A DNA stretch of 64,000 nt from Acarospora socialis (Eukaryota; Ascomycota; Lecanoromycetes; Acarosporales; Acarosporaceae). The stretch lies in the NCBI GenBank assembly GCA_025617375.2, contig JAMYGW020000004.1, forward strand, positions 1,054,001-1,118,000. The letters are read 5' to 3'. Positions 34,001-46,422 of this stretch are shown here, one piece after another. Position 1 is the stretch's first letter. Each line of letters begins with the position of its first letter. The translations under genes and the position numbers were made by a program. The notes under the pieces are model-generated. The model was not told the DNA's origin, made no database searches, and was given only the letters and a program-made list of their open reading frames with translations.

Positions 34001-35856
34001 TCTAGTCTTGTTGAGAAAGCTCTTCATTTTTTGACTTACTTAATTGTTCAACTTGTCTTCAAAGTTCTTAAAATCATCTGAGTTTTCTTCTGATCATAAG
34101 ATTTACATATTTTAGACTGTACTGCTCAATGTGTCTTTCTGAATGTAGTTAAAGTTCATACTGATTGTACTTCATCTGTAACTGACTCTCAATGACTTTT
34201 ACTCTTTGCAGAAATTTGAGTGACATATACTCTTCACTGAAGATTCATCTGTCTTCATTCTGCATGATACATTCTTCAGATAGATATATCTTAATTTTGT
34301 AACTCTTCATTTTTCAATTAAGAGATTTAAACAATGTCATGTTGTTGCTGCTGAAACATTCATTTTTAACAGCTATCATTAGCTCTTTTAGTTGATCATA
34401 TGTCTCTTGTGTCTTTGCATTTTTGTGTTGTGTCTCTTTTCTCTGAGCACTTAAATTCTTTTTGATCTTTGTTCAATACTTTCTTGAGAGTTCTGTTTCA
34501 GCATCATTCAAACTTTCTTTCACAAGTGTATTACTATCAGAAAATATTCAGAATTCATCAATCTGAGATTCATGATCATCAGTTTCTTCAATGTCATCTT
34601 CAAGAGCATTATCTTCTTTCTTGACATCAAGAACTCTTTTCTTGATAAGAATAGTTAATTTTCTTTTGTAAATTGATCAACTTGTTGTGTCATATTCATT
34701 CTTCATATCTTTGTGCAGTTTTTGAGAGTATCATCTGACTTCATCTTTTGCACTCATGTGTACTCTGCACATGTCATTGTAACAGACTGTTCAGCTGAGA
34801 GTGTCATGCACTACACATGTATTCTTCTTGATTGTCACTACAACATTTTTTCTTTTCATTTGAGATCTGTTGCATTTTCAGACAAGATGTTCAGGTTTTT
34901 CACAGTTATAATACATTTACATCTTGTTTCACAATGTTATCTGAAACTTAGTGAATCACTCTGTTTAACATTCATACTCTGTTCATTTAGTCTTTCATGA
35001 TTTTTAACAGCACTTCTTAATTACATCAAGATTCATAGAGTCTGTTCTTTTATGTCTTATCAATAAAACATATCACTTAATTCACAGTCAGAAGCTTTCT
35101 TCTTGATCTTTTATCATAGATGACATTCAATATTCTTTTTATTTCATCTGTCATTTTCATTGACAACTGTCAATATTAATACTCAGATCAATCATTCTCT
35201 GAAGATTGTCTGATCATTCTGCTCAGATTATTTTGTCTTTGATGAACTTTCTTAACTCACAATAGTACTGATAGATGAGTGCTTTGTTATTTCATCTAAT
35301 AAGTATCATTAATCACTGAAACTTCATGACATATACTGCTGCTGATTCACACTGTCACAAAATATGAACTCATCTCTTTGCTGCTCTTTCTTCATTAATT
35401 ACTTCAAAGACTTTTCTTAATTCTTTCTTAAATCATATGTAGTCATTGAACATAAACTTCATGTCTGCATTGCATTTCTTGTACTTTTTTTCTAGAAATT
35501 CATGTAGCTTGAGATCAACTCAATTGAAAACTGCATTCACAAAATAGATTGCTGCAAACAGTGTCTTTTCTTGATTGATTTGAAACTTCAGTTGATTGAA
35601 TTCAATATATAGATCAAGTTTAGTTACAAAGACTCACAACTTTTCTCTTTCTTCATCAAAGATATTTGATATCTGTATCTTGAGTGCACTCAGAGATAGT
35701 TGTATAGCTTGAGTTGACATCATCACTGATTGTATCATCATTCTACTCAGAGTAAATAATAGAGATGAGTTCATCTGAACTTATTTCAAGAACAAAGTTG
35801 AGATGTTTTTCTGTGTGTCAGACATCATACTCATTATATTGTAAGAATGTTCAAAG

Positions 35857-36208
35857 TATAATATTCTAATCTGAGCTTTCTCAGATATGTAAAACTAAGA
35901 GTTTGTGCTTATTGATATAATGACTGGTCTGAAACAGTTCTGGTTTTTAACTCTTAGATGATTATTTAAGTTGAACATGATTTTTTTCATAAGAGAAATG
36001 ATTGTGACTATATACTGAGTTCACTTGTCAATCTTGTCATTAAGTTTGTTGAGGTGACTCACTCATGCAACTTGTCAAGCTTGCTTGTCAAGCTCATCAT
36101 CAAGCATGTTGAGATGTCACATGACTGCTGTCTAAACATTTCTTGAATATATGTCTCTTGCATGTATGCATCAGTTCACTCTAAGTTCATCTCAGCTTGA
36201 TTATAACA
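35857..36208 (-). repeat. 5' LTR of element A
   Basis: A 352-bp family 1 LTR directly adjoining gag of element A. The TGTGA duplication follows at 36209-36213. Confidence 0.9.
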
Positions 36209-36213
36209 TGTGA

Positions 36214-39200
36214 GCATTTCTCAAAACTTACTTGTAAACAGCTTGTCTCTGTCAGTGATAAACTCTTTTGATAGTTCATAATTGTTAATTAATTCTCTTA
36301 GTATTGTATATGTCAATATTGATGCTGTCACAGTTTCTTTGAATGAAATGAACATTGTGTATTTGATTAATCTATTCACTATCATCAATATGCTGTTGAA
36401 TCTCACTTCTCATGTTGAATTCTTCAACAATGATAGCTTCATAATGAAGTTCATGATAACTGACTTTCATGATGTATTTGATGCATCTAGTTGCATTACT
36501 TCATCATATTATTTATCTTAATTGATCTTGTTTCTTCAGCATGAATCATACACAGCAATTATCTTGATGATTCAATTTTGAAGATCACTAACATTGTGTC
36601 TTCTTTGCACTAAATTCTCAGTGTATTTAACTTCTAGATGTTCTTCAACTCTGCTGTAATGATACATTTTAATGAGTTTTTTATCTGTCAAGAGAGCTTG
36701 CTTTATCTTGTATATTGCTGCTAAATTCTTCATGAGAACTCTGTTGTCATCTTTGCTGAAAATTTCAGTGTGTATCATCTGTATGTCTTCATGATCAGAT
36801 TATTTACTTAAGACATTTACTTTGTCATTTTCATTATTTTTCTTGTAATGAATCTGAAATTCATAGTCTGCTAACTGTTTTGTTCAATAAATCTGTTGTT
36901 GATTGAGTTGCTTTGTTGTTGCAAAGTTTCTCAGATTCTTATGATCTGTGTAGATTTGAATTGACTTGCTTGTTCTTGCAAGATAAGATCTTCAATTCTG
37001 TAATGTCTCTATTATTATAAGAAGTTTTTTGTTATAAATTTCATATCTTTTCTTAAGTTCTGATAGTTTTCTAAATTGATATGTTATGAGTTTTTGCTGT
37101 TCATTCTTGATCTGATACAAACATGCTTTTACTGCAAAATCTGAAGCATCAGTTGTCAGTGTTTTCTTGTATACTGAATTGAGTATTCTCAGATGTGTTG
37201 TTTCACTAAAACTTTTCTTTAATATGTGAAATGCATTCTTCTGCTCTTTATTTCAATGTTATTTTTCACTTTTGTGTGTCAAATGCATCAGCAGTTTCAC
37301 AATCTTTGCATAGTTTGATACAAATTTTCAATAATAATTCATCAATTCTAGAAAGATCTGTACTTTCTTGATTCTTTTCAGTGTTGATCAGTTTCTGACT
37401 ACTTTTATCTTCTTTGAATTCTTCTTGATCTGTTCAAGTTAAATTACATAGTTTAAAAACTTAACTTTCTTGATTTTGAATCTGCTTTTTGACTTTTTCA
37501 CATAGAGAGCTTTCTCATTGAGCTTTGCTAATATTCTTTGCACATGTTCACAGTGCTGCTCAAGATCTTCTGAATATATCAGAATATTATTGAGATATGT
37601 GATCATAAAATTATCAAGATATTCTTTCAACATATTGTTGATTAATCTTTGAAAGATGACTGAGACATTCTTCAGCTCAAATGACATGATGATGTACTTA
37701 TAATGTTTATATCTTGTTCAAAATGCTGTCTTTCACTCTTCATCTTCTTTCATTCTGACTCAATAATAAATGTTTTTAAGATCTAAGTTCATGAATCATT
37801 TAATTTTGTCTAATCAGTCTTGCAACTCTTCTATCAACAGTAAAGAATAATTATCTTGATGAGTTATCTTGTTGAGTTGTTTGTAGTCAACACATAGTCA
37901 TTTCTTGTCATTCTTTTTTAATACAAACAGAATTGAGTATTCTGCTGATGACTTCAATGATTTTATGAATTCTCTCTTTAGATTCTCATCAAGATAAGTT
38001 TTAACTTTCTTGAGTTGGTTTTTGCTCATTGAATACAATGACATTCACTTAGATTGCTTTTCATTCAATAGCAGTATTTTGTGATTTTATAACTTATATT
38101 TTAATAAGCTCATTTCTGATTGTTCAGAAATCTTATATGTGTCTTTGATTGCACATATTTCTTTTATAATTCAGTCAATCTTCAGATTTTTTCTGCACAA
38201 TCAGAACATCTTTAGTACTATATTGTATTCAATTGATCTCATAACATCAAATATTATCTCTTGTGAGTTTTCAAGAATTGAGACTTTCACACAGATTTTC
38301 TCATCAATTCTTTTGATAACTTCATTCATCATTTGTATGTTGAATGAACAGTGTGCTCACTGTGTCTTTAATTTCAACATGTTGACTGTTTGTTGACTCA
38401 TGATATTACTGTTTACTTCAAAATCTATTAATGTGTTGATCTGATGTTCATTGATTGTAATTTTGATTCATATTCAATGATCATTATCTTATCTTTAAGA
38501 CATCACTAGCTTCTTATTCTCTAATCTCATCAAGAGAACTTTTCATTTTTTGACTCACTTAATCATTCAGCTCATCTTCAAAGCTCTTGAAATCATTTTG
38601 ATTTTCTTTTGATCATAAGATTCACATACTTTAGACTATATTGCTCAATGTGTCTTTCTGAATGTAGTTGAGATTCATACTGATTATACTTCATCTACAA
38701 CTGACTTTTAAAGATTCTTACTCTTTGCAGAAATTCAAATGATATATATTTTTCACTGAAGATTCATCTGTCTTCATTCTGTGTGATATATTCTTCAGAT
38801 AAGTATATCTCAATCTTGTGACTCTTAATTTTTCACACAAGAAATTCTGATATTGATTCTTTCATGACTATTTATATGTCTCTCATTAAATTGTCAAACT
38901 CTTTGCATATCTCTACTTTCTGATCATGAGTTCTCTGTTTTTTTCTCAGTATCTTTTTGCTGATTGATGTTGTTTTTCTTTGAGCATTTAGATTTCTTTC
39001 AATCTTCATTCAATATTTCTTTGAGAGTTCTGTCTCAGCATTGTTCAAACTTTCTTCTGTGAGTGTATTGCTATCAGAAAATATTCAAAATTTATTAATC
39101 TGAAATTCATGATCATCAGTTTCTTCAATGTCATCTTTAAAAACATTGTCTTCTTTCTCAGCATCAAGAACTCTTTTCTTGATGAGAGTAGCTAATTCTT

Positions 39201-40380
39201 TTTTGTAATTTGATTGACTCATTGCATCATATCTATTCTTTGCATCTTTGCATGATTTCTGAGAATATTATTCAGCTTTATCTTTTGCACTTATGTGTAC
39301 TTTGCACATGTTATCATAACAGACTGTTCAGTTGAGAACATTATGCACTATGCATGTATTCTTATTAACTATCACTGCAACATTTTTTCTTTTTATCTGA
39401 GATCTGTTGCATTCTTAAACAAGATGTTCAAATTTCTTACAGTTATAACACATTCACATCTTGTTTCACAGTGTCATCTGAGACTTAGTGAATCACTTTG
39501 ACTAACATTCATGCTTCACTCATCTAGTCTTTTATGACTTCTGATGACACTTCTTAATTATATTGAGATTTATAGAATCTGTCTTTTTATACTTTATTAA
39601 TAAAATATATTACTTCACTTATGATCAGAAGCTTTCTTCTTGATCTTTTATCATAGATGATATTCAATATTCTTTTTGTTTCATTTGTCATTCTCACTGA
39701 CAACTATAAATATTAATACTCAGATCAATCATTTTCTAAAGATTGTCTGATTGTTCTGCTTGAGCTATTTTGTCTTTGATGAACTTTCTTAACTCACAAT
39801 AATACTGATAGATGAGTGCTTTATTATTTCATCTAATAAGTGTCACTAACTACTGAAACTCTGTGATGTATACTGCTGCTGATTCACTCTGTTGCAAGAT
39901 GTAAACTTGTTTCTCAGCTGTTCTTTCTTCATTAATCACTTCAAAGACTTTTTTTAATTCTTTCTTAAATCATGCATAGTCATTGAACATAGACTCTGTG
40001 TCTGCATTGTGTTCTTTGTATTTCTTTTTTAGAAATTCATGCAGCTTGAGGTCAACTCAATTGAAGACTGCATTCATAAGATAGATCATTGCAAACAATG
40101 TCTTTTCTTGATTAATTTAAAACTTCAGTTGATTAAATTCAATGTACAGATCAAGTTTAGTCACAAAGATTTGCAGCTTTTCTTTCTCTTCATCAAAGAT
40201 ATTTGATATCTGTATCTTAGATGCACTCAGAGATAGTTGTATCATCAAGACTGACATCACTAATTGTGTCATTATTCTATCTGAAGTAAATGATAAAGAT
40301 AAGTTTGTCTGAGCTTGTCTCAAAAACAAAGTTGAGATGTTCTTCTGTGTGTTAGACATCATACTCATTATATTGTAAAA
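36214..40380 (-). pseudogene. gag-pol remnant of element B (right-hand part)
   Basis: From high to low coordinates: gag start (ISTLFLRQAQTNLSLS and FDEEKEKLQIFVTKLDLYIEF at 40398-40117), a knuckle region near 39400-39450, protease near 38400, and RT including FELKNVSVIFQRLINNMLKEY. In the RT, YLNN at about 37581-37598 replaces the catalytic YLDD. RNase H follows near 37100, the integrase zinc region at 36778-36572 and the integrase core at 36406-36221. The remainder of the integrase C-terminus and the chromodomain lie left of the nested element at about 29300-30038. Confidence 0.85.
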
Positions 40381-40390
40381 ATGTTCAAAG

Positions 40391-40741
40391 TGTAACATTC
40401 TAATCTAAGATTTCTTGAGTATGTAGAACTTAGAATTTGTGCTTATTGATATAATAACTGATCTGAAATGATTCTGATCTTTAACTCTTAGATGATTATT
40501 TAAGTTGAACATGATTTTTTTCATAAGAAAAATGACTGTGACTATATACTGAGTTGCTTGCTGATCTTGTTGTTGAGTCTGTTGAGATGACTTGCTTATG
40601 TAATCTGTTGAGCTTGCTTGTCAAACTCATTGTCAAACATATTGAGATGTTACATGACTGCTGCCTAGATATTCTCTGAATATACACTCTTCACATATAT
40701 ACATCAGTTCATTCTAAGTTCATTCTGACTTGATCATAACA
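40391..40741 (-). repeat. 5' LTR of element B
   Basis: A 351-bp family 1 LTR adjoining gag of element B; the likely target duplication GAAAA follows at 40742. Confidence 0.9.
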
Positions 40742-40746
40742 GAAAA

Positions 40747-42344
40747 CACTACTCTTGTTCAAATCTGTCTGCAAAATCAGTTAATATATGAAACAGTAAA
40801 AATCATGAAGTTCTGAAAAGATATAAGAATTAAATTAGCAAAAGAGATAAAACAAGACTATACAAATCTTCAATGACATATGACAGATTTAATTGAAAAA
40901 AGAAAGATGCAATTGAATCTGTTAGCAACAGAAAATGAAGATTTGAAAAGCATTTATATAAAAGTAATTAATGAATGAATCATCATTGTCAAAACACACA
41001 GTGCAAATATCAATAAGAAGAAAGAAACAGCAAAAGAACTAATTAAGAAGATCAGAAAAGAAGAAAAGATAAGAGATAACTTGATGTAATACATAAACAA
41101 CAAACATTTCTATGTCTTCTCATTCAGCAAAGTCTTTTTTTCATTTTTCTTCTCTTTTGACAACAATAATAACAAGATAGAAAAGAGAGATCTTGACTCA
41201 TCAGTCACAGTTTCTCAGTTCTGTAATATTTTTACTTTCAGAGTAGTATTTATATTCTTCAATTTTATTCACAGATTCTCAAAACAATCTCAACATTCAA
41301 GATTCTCAATCAACAATAAGTTCACAGAACTGAACAAGATCAGCAAGATTTTCATAATATATATTGAGTTGCTGACAACACAGAAGATCTTACAGACAGA
41401 AAAGACAACAATGTAAAGAATAAAGAAAACACAAAGAGTGAAAAAGACACAGAAGACAATTAATCTGAAAATTATCAGCAGACTGATCAAACTGAAGAAG
41501 AATCTTGAGTGACTTAAAATTTTAAAAACAAGTCTGTCAGCTTTAATAAATCATTTAAAAGCAAGAGAGAGAAAAAAAACTTAATCTTTAATTAGATATT
41601 TCTGTATAATAGAGAGTCAAACAAGAAAATAACTTTCAGCTGCATTGTCATGCATGTAGATGTAGCAATTGATTAATAAAATACTTATTAAATAGTAAGC
41701 AGTCACAGATTGTAAATTAAAACATAAATCAATGCTAAAAGCATTGAACATTCACAAGTTCTAAATCTGTTCAAAGATCTGCTTCACAGCAATTTAGATA
41801 CTTAAAAAACAACAATTGAAGAATGCTTTATAATCTGTAAGTATTTATTCATCTCAATAAGAATCAAAGATCTCATTTAGATGCTTGTAGATCTGATCTT
41901 CAAACAGATATAATTGTCAACAGTCACTACACACTATTCAAAGATCTTTCTTCAGATCTGAGAATCACACAATTGTGTAATTATTTGCTTTTTCTTTATA
42001 AAGATCAGCAATTAATTCTATCAGATCATCTGAACAGACAACAGTTTGATACTTAAAGTCATGATGTTTTTTGTACTCAAAGTACAGCATTTACTGCTTC
42101 TTCAATGACTGATAGATCTCTCAAAACATTTTATTCACAAAGTCTCAGATGATGTCTTGTTTTCTTTATTCTTCAGTCTTTTGTATTGTCTTTAAGTACT
42201 GTTATAATCATTAATATTGTAAAATAGAATGTTAGTGAAGCATCTTGTGATATCATTGAGTCAGATACTTGATAATATTGATGTAGACAGTCAATAAATA
42301 GATCATTGAGCAGTTAAAGAAGAGTGTAAGTTCAAATAGTTATT
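40747..42344 (+). pseudogene. Central part of element F, degenerate coding-like sequence
   Basis: This 1.6-kb piece lies between elements B and E and belongs to neither. In one plus-strand frame the first 350 bp read as a charged, helix-rich protein (QLNLLATENEDLKSIYIKVI, KKKETAKELIKKIRKEEKI) broken by TGA codons that may once have been Trp or Arg. Further right, short Asp/Glu/Lys-rich segments continue. Upstream, in the 28044-28393 piece of F, a plus frame starting MFQINNIDISES may be the beginning of the same gene. The coiled-coil character could come from a gag or a transposase. I cannot identify the family. Confidence 0.4.
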
Positions 42345-42652
42345 TGTTACATTCTAGTACTGAGCTTTCTTGATAATGTAGAACTAAAAATTTTGACTTA
42401 TTGATATAAAGATTACTCAGACTTCTTGATGATAAATCAGTAACAATGTATTGAATTGATAATGAAAGTTAAACACAATTGTTTTCATAGAGAAAATGAT
42501 TTTACTATATAGAGATTTGCTTGATGTCTTGTTGTTGAGTGATTAACTCATTGCTTACTGTCTCATCATCAAGCTGTCAAACTCATATCAAGACATATAC
42601 TTCTTGAGACAGTTCTCAGAACTTTCTAGCTCATTCAGATCTGACTATAACA
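42345..42652 (-). repeat. 3' LTR of element E
   Basis: A 308-bp family 2 LTR, beginning TGTTACATTC and ending CTATAACA on the plus strand, with a purine tract in element sense next to it (42653-42677). Confidence 0.85.
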
Positions 42653-42726
42653 TCATTTTTTCTTTTTTAGACACTAGTTTCTAGAGTCTATTTAAGTAAA
42701 AGTATATATATTCATCATCATCAGCA

Positions 42727-43125
42727 ATGATGCTTTCTAAAAATCTTAATTGTCTAAGAATTGCAAAGAAAATTCAAATTGATGACTTGTTGACTTTCTT
42801 TTTCTGTGACTTCTGCATTTCATGCAATTTTGACTGTTTCATTATGTCAGATAGTCATTCTAAGTGTGACAAGTGTACTTGTCATGATCATTTCTGCATT
42901 CAGATGTTGTAAAAGTCTCTTGACAGAACTTGTTTCTCTTTTTGTAAGAAAATAAGCAAGATAAACAATGAATTGACAGCTCTCTCTGTAAAGATTGTTT
43001 GAATGTAAAAAACTCTTGATTAAGTCAATTATTATACTTTAAAAAAAACTGACTGTCTTGCTGCTGAGCTTGATAGCAATAATGATGATATGAATTCTGA
43101 AGAGAATTCTTTGAATATTCAGTAA
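42727..43125 (+). pseudogene. Antisense Zn2Cys6-like ORF of element E (best-preserved cluster)
   Basis: A 132-codon frame from ATG 42727 to the TAA at 43125. The first 61 codons are open and contain all six cysteines: CDFC-ISCNFD-C, nine residues, C-DK-C-TCHDHF-C. That is CX2CX6CX9CX2CX6C, the spacing of fungal binuclear zinc clusters. Stops then interrupt the linker (TTG TAA AAG, probably from an Arg CGA codon) and coil. The C-terminus keeps the acidic tail (ELDSNNDDMNSEENS). A TATTTAAG motif lies about 40 nt upstream of the ATG. The start context MLSKN..CLRIAKKIQIDD is the same in all copies. Confidence 0.75.
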
Positions 43126-43229
43126 CTTATCAATTTGATGTTTTCATTCTTTTAAAATTCTATCATCATCTTTTCTCAAAATGTTGAAGTGTTCTTGCAC
43201 AGTTCTTAAGATTCTCTTTAGATTTTCAG

Positions 43230-46039
43230 ATATTTTCTGAAGTATGATATTCTTTTTATTTTATGAGATAGTGAACTTTTTCACTAATCATTTTCTTTCT
43301 CAGAATGTTCTTAACTTCATATTCTTAATCAGGTTCAATTGATGTTCTGATGATTTGAAGTGATATGAATTGATTGTATTGTTAAAGCATTGATGCATGA
43401 AATACTGAGTGTATTCTTATGTTCTTAAGTAAATTTAACTCATAACTTATTTTTTTGATGTCTCTAACAATCTTAAATGATTCTATGCTCTTGCTGTTCA
43501 ATTTTTTGCTTGCTTGCTTTGTTTACATGTTGTTAATTCAAAAATATACTCTCTCTTCTTTCTGAAAAGATTTTCTGAACATCTTTTTGCACATTAGCTG
43601 CTCAATTCTTCTCTGAAAATTGTTATGCAGTTTCTTTATACTTGTAATATTCAGTACTGTCTGTTGACTCTGTGATTCATGCTGCAGTAGATCTCATTAT
43701 ATCTTTAAATTGTATTTATAGTTTATGTAGAATGATGTCTTTTTCATGATTTTGTTTCTTGCATTGTTGTATGCAAACTGTGTCATAAACAGCAGTTGTA
43801 CTCAGTTGTCTTGATTCTTATTGACATAGTGACACAAATACATTTTGATTATCTGATTCATTCATTTGCTCTGTTTATCTGTCTGTGAATGATATACTGT
43901 CAACATTTTATGTTTTATTTTAAGTTCTACTGTGAGTGTTTTTCAAAATTTGCTTGTGAACAGCTTATCTCTGTTGATGATAAACTCTTTTAATAGTCTG
44001 TAATTGTTAATCAATTCTTGCAGTATGATGTATATCAATACTGATGTCATCACAGTTTCTTTGAATGAAATGAACATTGTGTACTTTGTCAGTTTATTCA
44101 CTATAATCAATATATTATTGAATCTCACATCTCATGCTGAATTCTTCAATGATAAAAGCTTCATTATGAAGTTCATAGTAACTGATTTTCATAACTCACT
44201 CAGCACATCAATTTACATTATCTTATCATATTATTTATTTCTCTAAATCTTGTTCTTTCAATATAAATTGCATCTGACAATCATTTTGATGATTTAATTT
44301 CTAAAATTACTGACATCATATCTTCTCTGCACTAAGTTCTCTGTGCATTTAACTTTCAGATGTTTATGAGTTCTGTTTGTATAACATTTCTGTATAAGTT
44401 CTTTGTTTATTAAGAAAGCATTCTTCATCTTATATGTTGCTGCTAAGTTCTTTATGAGAATTTCTCTGTTGTCTTTGCTTAGAATTTTTGTATGTATTTG
44501 TTTCACATTTTCATGATTAAGTTATCTGCTCAAAACATCTACTTCATTATTCTTATTATTCTTTCTGTAATGAATTTGAAATTCAAAGTCTGTTAACAAC
44601 TCAGTTCAGTAAATCTGTCATCTGTTTAGCTTCTTGATTGTTGTGAAGTTTCTTAAATTCTTGTGATTCATAAAGATCTGAATTGACTTGCTTATTTCTG
44701 TAAAATAAGATCTTCAATTTTGCAGTGCTTTCACTATCACAAGTAGTTTCTTATCATGAACTTCATATCTTTTCTTGAGTTCTGATAGTTTTTTAAATCA
44801 ATAAATTATGAATTTTCTTTGTTCATTCTCAATCTAATACAGACATGCTTTTACTGTGAAATCTGAAGTGTCAGTTTTCAGTATTTTCTTGCATGCTGAA
44901 TTGAATATTCTCAGATGTGCTATTTCACTAAAACTTTTCTTTAATATGCAGAATGCATTCTTCTGTTTTTGATTTCAATATTATTTTTTATTTTTTTGTG
45001 TCAGTTGCATGAGAGATTTCATTATTCTTAAATAGTTGAATACAAACTTTCAGTAATAGTTCACTAGTTCTAAAAAAATCTGTACTTTCTTGATCTGTAT
45101 TGATGTTAGTTAGTTTCTAACTGTTATAGTCTTTTCTGAATTTTTTTCAATGTAGTCAGATCAAATAATATATTCTAGAAACAGTACTTTCTGAGTTTTG
45201 AATTTGCTCTTTGACTTTTTCATTTACAAAGCTCTTTCTTTTAACTTTTCTAATATCTTGTACACATGTCTGCAGTGTATCTCTAGATCTTATGAATATA
45301 TCAGAATGTTGTTAAGATATATGATCACAAAGTCATTGAAATATTCTCTGATCATATTATTGATCAGTTTTTAAAAGATGACTGAGACATTCTTCAGTTC
45401 AAATGACATAATAGTATATTCATAGTGTTCATATCTTGTTCAGAACACTGTCTTTCATTTTTTTTCAGCTTTCATTCTTACTTAATAATAGATATTTTTA
45501 AGATCTAAGTTCATGAATCACTTAGTCTTGTCTAATTAATTCTGCAACTCTGCTATCAAAAGTAGTGAATAATTATCTTGTTTAGTTATATTGTTGAGTT
45601 GTCTGTAGTCAATGCATAAATATTTCTTGTCATTCTTCTTTGATATGAACAGAATCAGATATTCTGTCAGTGATTTTGAAGATTTAATGAATTCTCTTTT
45701 AAAATTCTCATCAAGATAGTTCTGAACTTTCTTGAGTTGATTTTTGTTCATTGAATATATTGACTTTCATGTTGATTGTTTTTTCTTCAATAGCAGTATC
45801 TCATGATTTCATGATTTGTACTCTGACAAACTCATTTCTGATTGTTCAGAAATTTTATATGTGTAATTTGTTGTGTATATTTCTTTTCTTGTTCAGTCAA
45901 TCTGTGAGTTCTGTTGCTGCAGTCATGATATATTCAGTATGACATTGTATTTCATTGACTTCATGATGTTCAACATCATCTTCTCACATCACTCAGCAAT
46001 GTTAGTAGTAATATGAACTTGCTGATTAATGTGCACATA
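43230..46039 (-). pseudogene. pol remnant of element E
   Basis: Minus-strand pieces: RT start (NQLKKVQNYLDENFKREFIK...LCIDYRQLNNIT, 45751-45536), YLNN near 45307-45318, RNase H near 44700-44900, integrase zinc region (TNRTHKHLKVKCTENLVQRR, 44506-44294) and integrase core (FNNILIIVNKLTKYTMFISF...RDKLFTSKF, 44128-43943). The C-terminal region reaches the antisense ORF. The protein is more divergent from A-D than those are from one another, in line with the separate LTR family. Confidence 0.8.
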
Positions 46040-46400
46040 TGTTACAATCATATTTAAAGAGAAAGAAACTCACAAGTCTGTGATCAAGAGTTCACTCAGA
46101 GCATATACAAGAAAAACTGCTAGACAGCAGTCACATAACAGCACAACAGCTTGACAGTGAGCAGACAAGCTGAAAACTTAATTTCTTGATATTAAAACAT
46201 TAAAACATCAAGAGTGCTCAATGCAGAGACATTAAGCACATTCTATATAGTAGAGTTGTTTTTTTTATAAAAATGATCATGTTCAACTTAAATAACTATT
46301 TAAAAGTTAAAGATCAGAACTGTTTCAGATCAGTCATTATATCAATAAGTACAAACTTTTAACTCTACATACTTGAGAAAGCTTAGATTAGAATATTATA
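46040..46400 (+). repeat. 5' LTR of element C with TATA box and putative self-priming site
   Basis: A 361-bp LTR. A TATATAG box at 46244-46250 lies about 36 nt before ATGTTCAA (46279-46286), a plausible RNA start. The bases immediately after the LTR (46401-46410) are CTTTGAACAT, whose reverse complement starts ATGTTCAA. Confidence 0.85.
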
Positions 46401-46422
46401 CTTTGAACATTCTTATGATATA

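Larger units (their letters stand above)
30044..36208 (-). mobile_element. Element A: degenerate Ty3/gypsy chromodomain LTR retrotransposon nested in B
   Basis: LTRs at 30044-30395 (3') and 35857-36208 (5') are both 352 bp. A perfect 5-bp target duplication TGTGA occurs at 30039-30043 and 36209-36213. Joining the flanks restores the integrase reading of element B (compare 31680-31720 in A itself), which proves A landed inside B. The internal order on the minus strand from high to low coordinates is gag near 35830, a CCHC-type knuckle near 34870-34920, protease near 33900, RT near 33000-33500, RNase H at 32682-32473, integrase zinc-binding region at 32280-32053, integrase core at 31887-31702, GPY/F-like region and chromodomain at 31344-31015, then the antisense ORF. 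Total length is 6165 bp. All frames are broken. Confidence 0.9.
28394..40741 (-). mobile_element. Element B: degenerate Ty3/gypsy chromodomain LTR retrotransposon (split by A)
   Basis: LTRs of about 350 bp at 28394-28743 (3') and 40391-40741 (5') begin and end TGT...ACA in element sense. The internal region runs gag (40380 downward), zinc knuckle, protease, RT, RNase H and integrase down to 36209. It is then interrupted by element A and resumes at 30038 with the integrase C-terminus and chromodomain down to the antisense frame at 28823-29233. Without A the length is about 6.18 kb. Flanking 5-mers AAAAA (28389-28393) and GAAAA (40742-40746) are consistent with a target duplication altered by one G-to-A change. 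No frame is intact; stops fall largely where Trp (TGG) or Arg (CGA) codons are expected. Confidence 0.85.
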
